Origin: UBA6168 sp964442355
Lineage (GTDB): Bacteria; Bacteroidota; Bacteroidia; Chitinophagales; Saprospiraceae
Reading direction: 5' to 3'
Assembly: GCA_964442355.1 (NCBI GenBank)
Contig: CAYTZS010000187.1
Location: forward strand, 1-10,314
Length of the DNA: 10,314 bases
A program made the position numbers and the translations under genes. Below, one piece after another: positions 7,101-10,314 of the stretch. Position 1 is the first letter of the stretch; each line of letters begins with the position of its first letter. Under the pieces are notes generated by a model, which saw nothing but the letters and a program-made list of their open reading frames with translations, searched no databases and had not been told where the DNA came from.

Positions 7101-7238
7101 GCTCAAATAGCCGAGGAACGAAAACTACTGGAGGCCGAAAAAAATCAAGTGGTGGAAATGGAGAAGCGGAAAAAAGATTTAGAAGCGCAAATCAAGAAGC
7201 TCGAAGATGATTTGGCCAAGAAAAAGAGCGGGAATTGA
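4131..7238 (+). CDS. Giant exported alanine-rich coiled-coil protein with 40-residue super-repeats
   Basis: The 1035-residue product starts with a signal peptide (MQRISTALLLANLFLAISPA, cleavage near residue 22-24). Residues ~24-175 form a probably beta-rich globular domain holding the only two cysteines, C25 and C165, a plausible disulfide. Residues ~176-214 are a Gly/Ser/Thr/Pro linker. From ~220 to the end the sequence is an uninterrupted Ala/Glu/Lys/Gln coiled coil. Units of 11 residues, such as EISLAKEQTAN, place Ile/Val at position 2 and mostly Ala at 5 and 9, a hendecad 3-4-4 spacing. They are arranged as 11+11+18 = 40-residue super-repeats. The last ~48 residues turn to a Leu-rich, charged coil ending KKKSGN. 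I see no lipobox, OmpA domain, type IX sorting domain or membrane anchor. A structural rod or spacer in the periplasm or at the surface is the best guess. I do not recognise the family. Confidence 0.85.
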   Translation: MQRISTALLLANLFLAISPAFSQNCDSKLLEDKVVGGTQLLKTVSEVIIVRGTYTYSVDFRNERNGVFARVYSKGGEIFNQNDELIFIDDKNTRRSFRFVEMGEMAKDGGTPTHQNTLALDLASLQWFSENVMTTVFIKNNVKNQMLKFTVNTNRQAEFQNLASCFFQKLNKDLVNDKPLVGNERQLSGNDPVSKTNAGGTPISQTGGSGPVKRVADISQLNDQELADLYDELRRTKERVRQEIAAENDRLEKYKAQVQQEMTQAREIAQTEKTKYAQEVLEARKKSQQEIANAQQESAANVVANKEKASGEIEKINSTVAEARQRAAEEVQKSKLEAAEQVAAAREAAAAEIRKTKEAMENAKLQYADEISSARETSASEMQRIREESAKLVEQARSQAKVERERTTEEVVGTKRSASDEILKAKEEAAAEIAKARETAVLEKEKLAFEVAESRRKAAAEKNQFQEKNAAEIAEIQENMARQKEAAALEVTATKKKAAEEIQQTQMQVAEEKNRAAEEIAKAKQATAVEIAAAKQVADAERLKSAEAVKAAKDEAARQIQEIGKQEAEQVAASRSKAEAERLKIADEILAARKTAEAEITRIQHEVAKAIEAAKASEEKIKQQAAQEVAAAKQRASEEINGAQKTAAQQVQDAQKRSDEAKKDYASEVAGAQTTAQERIKQIQDEAAKSVMEAREREKQAKEMTATEVVAAREKAAAEVAAAQEKAANDISAAKQQAALAQQKSANEVAEAKRNATENISKIRQEEAEQVRTARENAATERQKLAGDVAAARETAAKEISLAKEQTANEIKTAREEAARQKEAAAVEVLNTRKDAAEKIATAKETAAKEVAATQKQAQEAISQTQEEKQNKINELNAQIAEAEVTAQKQINQAQQQANALIQQHSKQVAESEALARADIEAARKQAKDEIAKVQTETAAKKSQYETEAEQARKQSLEEINKAKQDATDAVFAAKQQATEQITKVKEDVAAQIAEERKLLEAEKNQVVEMEKRKKDLEAQIKKLEDDLAKKKSGN
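4998..5597 (+). repeat. Five tandem 120-bp (40-residue) coiled-coil units
   Basis: Residues 290-489 divide into five units of 11+11+18 residues beginning at residues 290, 330, 370, 410 and 450. Most sub-units open with Glu followed by Ile or Val (for example EVQKSKLEAAE, EISSARETSAS, EVVGTKRSASD). The fifth unit is less regular in its middle (EKNQFQEKNAA). At DNA level the copies are well diverged, so the period is clearer in protein than in bases. Confidence 0.75.
5598..5771 (+). repeat. Two 29-residue units interrupting the 40-residue register
   Basis: Residues 490-547 consist of two 11+18 units, EVTATKKKAAE plus 18 residues and EIAKAKQATAV plus 18 residues. Each lacks one hendecad compared with its neighbours. 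Confidence 0.65.
5772..7091 (+). repeat. Eleven in-register 120-bp (40-residue) coiled-coil units
   Basis: Residues 548-987 are exactly 440 residues, eleven units of 11+11+18, starting at residues 548, 588, 628, 668, 708, 748, 788, 828, 868, 908 and 948. Unit 788-827 is a good example: DVAAARETAAK, EISLAKEQTAN, then an 18-residue segment EIKTAREEAARQKEAAAV. Unit 868-907 is the most degenerate but keeps the length. Confidence 0.78.
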
Positions 7239-7266
7239 TACTGAAGGGGATCGGATTTAATTTGCC

Positions 7267-8058
7267 CTAAGTGACCTTTGCCTTTCGAAGCATGTTGGTG
7301 AAAAACTTGGGAAAAAAACGCTTGATGTAAACACCCAAAACCTCTTTTCCTCCAAAATAAAGCTCATACTTTCCAATCTTAACGGCATTGACGATGGCTT
7401 TTGCCAATGCTTCTGGGGTTTTCCCAGCTTGGGTTGCACTGTCCATTGAGCCTTGCGGGGAGCCGTCGCCCGTCAGGGCATTCACACTCACTTTCGTGGA
7501 AATAAAGCCGGGACAGACCAGCGTCACTTGCACGTTTTCACGCCAAACCTCGGCCCGAAGTGAATCGAAAAAGCCGTGCAGGCCGTGTTTGGCTGATGCA
7601 TACGAAGACCGAAGCGGCGTACCAAACTTGCCCGTCAGGCTGGTGATGACCACAAAGTGTCCCGTTCTTCGCTCCAAAAAATGCGGAAGCAATGCCTTCG
7701 TCAATGCGATAGTGCCAAGCAGGTTCACGTTGATTAGCATTTTATCCACCTCAAAACTGGTATCCTTCACCAAAGAGCGCTGCGAGATGCCGCCGTTGTT
7801 CACCAAAACATCCACATTGCCAGCTTTTGACAAAACAGCCTGCACAGCACCAGGCAACGAAGCGTGGTCGGCAAGGTCGAGCGTCTGGATGATGGTATCC
7901 GCACGGCCACAGGCAGCGGCCACCTGTTTCAACTCACTCTCGTTGCGGGCAGAAAGCACGAGCCGGGCACCTTGGCGAGCAAACTCAAGGGCCAAAGCCT
8001 CTCCGATACCAGACGAAGCACCCGTGATCCAGACAGTTTTGTTTGCGAAGTTTTGCAT
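7267..8058 (-). CDS. Short-chain dehydrogenase/reductase (SDR), classical type
   Basis: A cytosolic NAD(P)-dependent oxidoreductase of 263 residues, a normal length for classical SDRs. Visible motifs: the cofactor loop TGASSGIG (12-19); Asp61 in TLDLAD contacting adenine; NNGG (87-90), a variant of NNAG; Asn112 in NVNLLG; and the catalytic triad Ser140, Tyr153 and Lys157 (ITSLTG, then YASAK). After strand beta-2 the sequence is SARN with Arg38 and no acidic residue, which favours NADP(H). CPGFIST (~183-189) replaces the common PG.v.T loop. The sequence resembles the DHRS7-like branch of SDRs, but the substrate cannot be read from it. It converges on the coiled-coil gene with a 28-bp gap and no terminator visible, and is divergent from the HAD-CAT operon. 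Confidence 0.9.
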   Translation of the reverse strand: MQNFANKTVWITGASSGIGEALALEFARQGARLVLSARNESELKQVAAACGRADTIIQTLDLADHASLPGAVQAVLSKAGNVDVLVNNGGISQRSLVKDTSFEVDKMLINVNLLGTIALTKALLPHFLERRTGHFVVITSLTGKFGTPLRSSYASAKHGLHGFFDSLRAEVWRENVQVTLVCPGFISTKVSVNALTGDGSPQGSMDSATQAGKTPEALAKAIVNAVKIGKYELYFGGKEVLGVYIKRFFPKFFTNMLRKAKVT

Positions 8059-8078
8059 GTTGCGGCTGGTTTAGGCTG

Positions 8079-8086
8079 CAAGTATA
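8079..8086 (-). promoter_or_regulatory. Possible -7 box of the SDR gene
   Basis: TATACTTG on the minus strand is a 7-of-8 match to TAnnTTTG, 20 bases before the ATG at 8058. No -33 TTG is found at a suitable distance. Confidence 0.35.
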
Positions 8087-8100
8087 ATTCGGGATTGCGG

Positions 8101-8108
8101 TATGTTTG
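8101..8108 (+). promoter_or_regulatory. Predicted -7 box of the HAD-CAT operon
   Basis: TATGTTTG is an exact match to TAnnTTTG. It overlaps the ATG at 8102, which supports the later ATG at 8138 as the true start, with a leader of ~23 nt. A clear -33 element is missing. A second, shorter box, TATTTTG, lies at 8114-8120. Confidence 0.5.
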
Positions 8109-8137
8109 CCCCGTATTTTGAATTTCAACGAAAATCA

Positions 8138-8830
8138 ATGAAGTACCTCAAAGTCATTGCCTTCGATGCCGACGACACCCTCTGGGTGAACGAGCCGTTT
8201 TTTCAGGAAACGGAGCAAAAATTCTGTGCACTGCTCGAAGACTACCTGCCGCACCACACCGTTTCCCAGGAGCTTTTCAAGGTCGAAATGCAGAACTTGG
8301 CACTCTACGGCTACGGTGCAAAGGCATTCATGCTCTCGATGGTGGAGACGGTGCTGCGTGTGACCAACAACACAGCCAACCCAATCATCATCGAAAAAAC
8401 AATCGAGTACGGCAAAGAACTGCTGGCAAAGCCCATCGAACTGCTGGACGGCGTCGCCGAAGTGCTGGAAGCATTGAAGGGCAAGTACCGACTGGTGGTG
8501 GCCACCAAAGGTGACCTGCTCGACCAAGAGCGAAAACTGATGAAATCGGGGCTGGAAAGCTATTTCCACCACATCGAAATCATGAGCGACAAGCAGGAAA
8601 AAGACTTTCAAAAGCTCATCCGTCACCTCGATATTTTGCCTTCTGAATTCATGATGCTGGGCAATTCGCTCAAGTCGGACGTACTGCCCGTGCTGGGCAT
8701 CGGCGGCTGGGGAGTCAACATCCCATACCACACCACTTGGGCCCATGAAAAAATTGACCACAAGGTTGAGCACGAGCAGTTCATCCAACTGGAACGACTG
8801 ACCGACATTTTACCACACCTAATTCAATGA
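8138..8830 (+). CDS. HAD-superfamily hydrolase (phosphatase), YjjG/COG1011-like
   Basis: A 230-residue haloacid dehalogenase-fold phosphatase, probably cytosolic. Motif I is FDADDTLW (9-16), with the nucleophile Asp10 and general acid/base Asp12. Motif II is VVATKGD, with Thr123. Motif III Lys is Lys152 or Lys155 (SDKQEKDF). Motif IV is GNSLKSD (175-181), ending in the Mg-binding Asp181. A helical cap occupies ~20-100, as in the C1-cap subfamily that includes pyrimidine 5'-nucleotidases. The substrate cannot be told from sequence. The frame opens at 8102, but the start at 8138 puts motif I at the expected distance from the N-terminus and avoids the -7 box. The stop overlaps the start of the next gene (ATGA), so the two are cotranscribed and likely translationally coupled. 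Confidence 0.88.
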   Translation: MKYLKVIAFDADDTLWVNEPFFQETEQKFCALLEDYLPHHTVSQELFKVEMQNLALYGYGAKAFMLSMVETVLRVTNNTANPIIIEKTIEYGKELLAKPIELLDGVAEVLEALKGKYRLVVATKGDLLDQERKLMKSGLESYFHHIEIMSDKQEKDFQKLIRHLDILPSEFMMLGNSLKSDVLPVLGIGGWGVNIPYHTTWAHEKIDHKVEHEQFIQLERLTDILPHLIQ

Positions 8831-9459
8831 AGCACAAACTGGCGCTTGAAACCTGGAACCGCAGGGAGCATTTTCGGTTTTTCAACCAATTCACTGAGCC
8901 GTTCTTTGGCGTCAGCGTCAGGGTTGACTGCACCGAGGCTTATCGAATTGCCAAAGAAAATGGCGAGTCGTTTTTCCTGAGCTACCTGCACAAGTCGCTG
9001 CTGGCAGCCAACCAAACGGAGCCTTTCCGTTACCGCATTTCCGAAGATGAAGTCTGGGTGTACGACCGCATCAACGCATCGCCGACCATCAACCGACCAG
9101 ACGGGACTTTCGGCTTTGCGTACATTGATTTCTTCGAAGATTTTCAGATGTTCAAGGTGGCGGCACAGCGTGAGATTGCAAGGGTTCAAAGCACAAATGG
9201 ACTCGACCCTTCTGGCTCCGGCGAGAATGTTATCCATTTTTCGTCGGTGCCTTGGCTCGATTTCATGCAGATTTCGCATGCCCGCAGCTTTGGATTCAAG
9301 GACAGTTGCCCAAAAATCACCTTCGGGAAAATGACCGAGGACGGCGAAAAACGAACGATGCCTGTCTCCATCCACGCCCATCATGCACTGATGGACGGAC
9401 TTCACGTCGGGCAGTTTGTAGAGCGATTCCAACAACTGCTATTGGCCAACGACCTTTGA
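8827..9459 (+). CDS. Chloramphenicol acetyltransferase-like O-acetyltransferase
   Basis: A 210-residue member of the CAT family, which transfers acetyl from acetyl-CoA to a hydroxyl group; family members are cytosolic trimers. Visible family features: WNRREHFRFF (10-19), FSSVPWLDF (138-146) and HHALMDGLHV (185-194). Aligned with type III CAT, His186 is the catalytic base, Asp190 the structural Asp, and Ser139 the residue that stabilises the intermediate. Length fits the family (~210-220). All key residues are present, so it is probably active, but CAT-like genes are common in environmental Bacteroidota chromosomes and the true acceptor may not be chloramphenicol. It overlaps the HAD gene by four bases, and there is no mobile element, integron or change in base composition nearby, which argues against a recently acquired resistance gene. 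Confidence 0.88.
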   Translation: MKHKLALETWNRREHFRFFNQFTEPFFGVSVRVDCTEAYRIAKENGESFFLSYLHKSLLAANQTEPFRYRISEDEVWVYDRINASPTINRPDGTFGFAYIDFFEDFQMFKVAAQREIARVQSTNGLDPSGSGENVIHFSSVPWLDFMQISHARSFGFKDSCPKITFGKMTEDGEKRTMPVSIHAHHALMDGLHVGQFVERFQQLLLANDL

Positions 9460-9517
9460 CAAATGACGATTTCCGTTAATCCCGGCCTACTTTTTGCAAA
9501 TGACCGAAATCGTTAAT
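9460..9517. repeat. Paired 21-bp operator-like repeats
   Basis: Two units, 9460-9480 and 9497-9517, share the outer parts CAAATGAC and CGTTAAT around different six-base centres (GATTTC and CGAAAT). They are 37 bp apart start to start. The centres are nearly reverse complements, so ACGATTTC (9466-9473) and GAAATCGT (9506-9513) also form a perfect 8-bp inverted repeat. Unit 2 overlaps where a -33 element for the lipoprotein gene would lie. Confidence 0.5.
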
Positions 9518-9528
9518 GTAACAACCTG

Positions 9529-9556
9529 CGCCGAACGTATCTTTGCGGCGTTTTTT
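9529..9556 (+). terminator. Intrinsic terminator-like hairpin after the CAT-like gene
   Basis: CGCCG (9529-9533) pairs with CGGCG (9546-9550) across a 12-base loop, with a possible added G-U pair, followed directly by six Ts (9551-9556). It lies 70 bp after the CAT-like stop and would end the HAD-CAT transcript. Confidence 0.5.
9538..9545 (+). promoter_or_regulatory. Predicted -7 box of the lipoprotein gene
   Basis: TATCTTTG is an exact match to TAnnTTTG, 35 bases before the ATG at 9581, giving a leader of about 29 nt. No TTG is found 17-23 bases upstream; that position is occupied by the second 21-bp repeat. The box sits inside the loop of the terminator-like hairpin. Confidence 0.5.
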
Positions 9557-9580
9557 AAAAAGTAAACTGTTTTCCGAGTT

Positions 9581-10249
9581 ATGAAAAAATTCCCGCTACT
9601 GCTTTTGGCCATTGGCCTTTTCTGCATACTTGCCTGCAACAACGAACCAGCAGAAACTGACCAAACTGATGGCACCCCTACCCCACCAGCCGATATTTCA
9701 CTCGAAGCTGATGGCATTACCGAAAAGACTGAGGTACTCGACACCATCACAGGAAGGATACTCAAGGTGGACAAGCCCGTGGCCGCCATCAGTTCAGCCA
9801 TTGGGGCAAATCCTGTGGTCAAAGAAGACCCGAACAAGCCAGTACCCGTGCCGCCAAAGCCCGCAACACCTCAGCAGGAGCGCATCGTTCGGGTACTGCT
9901 CAGCAACTACTGGATTGTGCAGGGCCTCGTCAAAATCAAGGACAATGAGGCCACTCGCGTGAATCCTGGCGCTTGGTTCAAGTTCAAGCCCGATGGCAGT
10001 TACGATTACGGGCACATGCAGAACACAATCGGCACAGGTGCATGGAGCATTGACGGCAAGTCCGGCACACTGCACCTCGACTCGCCACACATCGGCGACG
10101 ACCGGGAGTGGAAGTTGCAAATCGCCAAGTCAGAGGACGTGATGGTTTGGGTAGGTACCGAGCGCTACCACACAACAAACATCACGGCCAAATTGATAAA
10201 CCTGCTTTTCATTCCCAAAAACAGGAAGGAAATAGGCTTGGATTTTTGA
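9581..10249 (+). CDS. Lipoprotein with a lipocalin-like C-terminal domain
   Basis: A 222-residue lipoprotein. The N-terminus MKKFPLLLLAIGLFCILAC is a type II signal with lipobox ILAC and the lipidated residue Cys19. The acidic, polar stretch just after it (NNEPAETDQTD) is compatible with export to the outer-membrane surface in Bacteroidota, though not a strict match to a known export signal. Residues ~30-100 are a low-complexity linker ending in a Pro-rich run (KPVPVPPKPATP). Residues ~105-208 look like a small beta-barrel: YWIVQGLV, AWFKFKPDGSYDYG, GTGAWSIDGKSGTLHLD, EWKLQIAKSEDVMVW. This order of Trp, FKPDGSY and LHLDS strands is typical of lipocalin-like domains of Bacteroidota lipoproteins. 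The ligand is unknown. It has its own predicted promoter. Confidence 0.82.
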   Translation: MKKFPLLLLAIGLFCILACNNEPAETDQTDGTPTPPADISLEADGITEKTEVLDTITGRILKVDKPVAAISSAIGANPVVKEDPNKPVPVPPKPATPQQERIVRVLLSNYWIVQGLVKIKDNEATRVNPGAWFKFKPDGSYDYGHMQNTIGTGAWSIDGKSGTLHLDSPHIGDDREWKLQIAKSEDVMVWVGTERYHTTNITAKLINLLFIPKNRKEIGLDF

Positions 10250-10272
10250 CAAATCAAGCCTTGTTTGAAAAC

Positions 10273-10314
10273 ATGAGTCATCCCGAATTTTTCGGAATGC
10301 AGCAAGAACAAGGG
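10273..10314 (+). CDS. Possible start of the next gene, cut by the window edge
   Basis: An ATG 23 bp after the lipoprotein stop opens a frame, MSHPEFFGMQQEQG, that runs to the window end without a stop. Fourteen codons are too few to identify anything. A 9-bp hairpin with one mismatch (CATCCCGAA, 10279-10287, with TTCGGAATG, 10291-10299) lies in the same bases and could instead be a terminator, though no T-run follows. Confidence 0.3.
   Translation, partial: MSHPEFFGMQQEQG

Noticed and set aside
4131..7238. Identification of the coiled-coil protein as TolA, an ATP synthase b subunit or a LEA protein
   Set aside because: Composition and hendecads recall these families, but there is no N-terminal membrane anchor or TolA C-terminal domain, the length is far beyond subunit b, and a signal peptide plus globular head does not fit LEA proteins.
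8102..8137. Twelve-codon N-terminal extension of the HAD phosphatase
   Set aside because: Its ATG lies inside the -7 box TATGTTTG, and starting at 8138 gives the usual distance to motif I.
8827..9459. Mobile antibiotic-resistance cassette
   Set aside because: No insertion sequence, integrase, attachment site or target duplication is visible, and the gene is embedded in an operon with codon use like its neighbours.

Overview
The window looks like chromosomal DNA of a Bacteroidota bacterium, probably near the Saprospiria (class-level placement is inference). Several genes are preceded by the phylum's -7 promoter box TAnnTTTG, start codons have no Shine-Dalgarno sequence, and the gene content fits: a secreted TonB_C/TPR protein, a DUF4153-type membrane protein and a lipobox lipoprotein. 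I see no tRNA, rRNA, insertion sequence, integrase or CRISPR array.

Layout. Positions 22-1116 (minus) encode an exported protein with two TonB C-terminal-like domains and a TPR tail. A 147-bp divergent promoter region separates it from 1264-3057 (plus), a polytopic membrane protein of the DUF4153 type. A 59-codon reading frame of unknown function lies on the minus strand at 3118-3297. About 300 bp of mostly non-coding DNA follows, with one 21-bp dyad. Next is a compact methylglyoxal synthase gene (3602-3976, plus). Positions 4131-7238 (plus) encode a 1035-residue exported protein: a ~150-residue N-terminal domain, a short linker and an ~810-residue alanine-rich coiled coil. An SDR oxidoreductase gene (7267-8058, minus) converges on it. 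Divergent from the SDR gene is a two-gene operon, a HAD-family phosphatase (8138-8830) and a chloramphenicol acetyltransferase-like enzyme (8827-9459), joined by an ATGA overlap. After a hairpin/T-run and a pair of operator-like repeats comes a lipoprotein gene (9581-10249, plus). A frame opening at 10273 may be the start of the next gene.

The most striking object is the coiled coil. Read by eye, its residues fall into a 40-residue super-repeat made of 11 + 11 + 18 residues. It runs in unbroken register for eleven units (residues 548-987) and for five more (290-489), with a 58-residue block of two 29-residue units between. At 40 residues per 11 turns this is 3.64 residues per turn, almost exactly an undistorted alpha helix. 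It predicts a nearly straight rod about 120 nm long, outside the cytoplasm. I do not recognise the family.

The genes do not form one pathway. The region reads as a series of short, independently promoted housekeeping and envelope genes: three exported or surface proteins, one membrane protein and four soluble metabolic enzymes.
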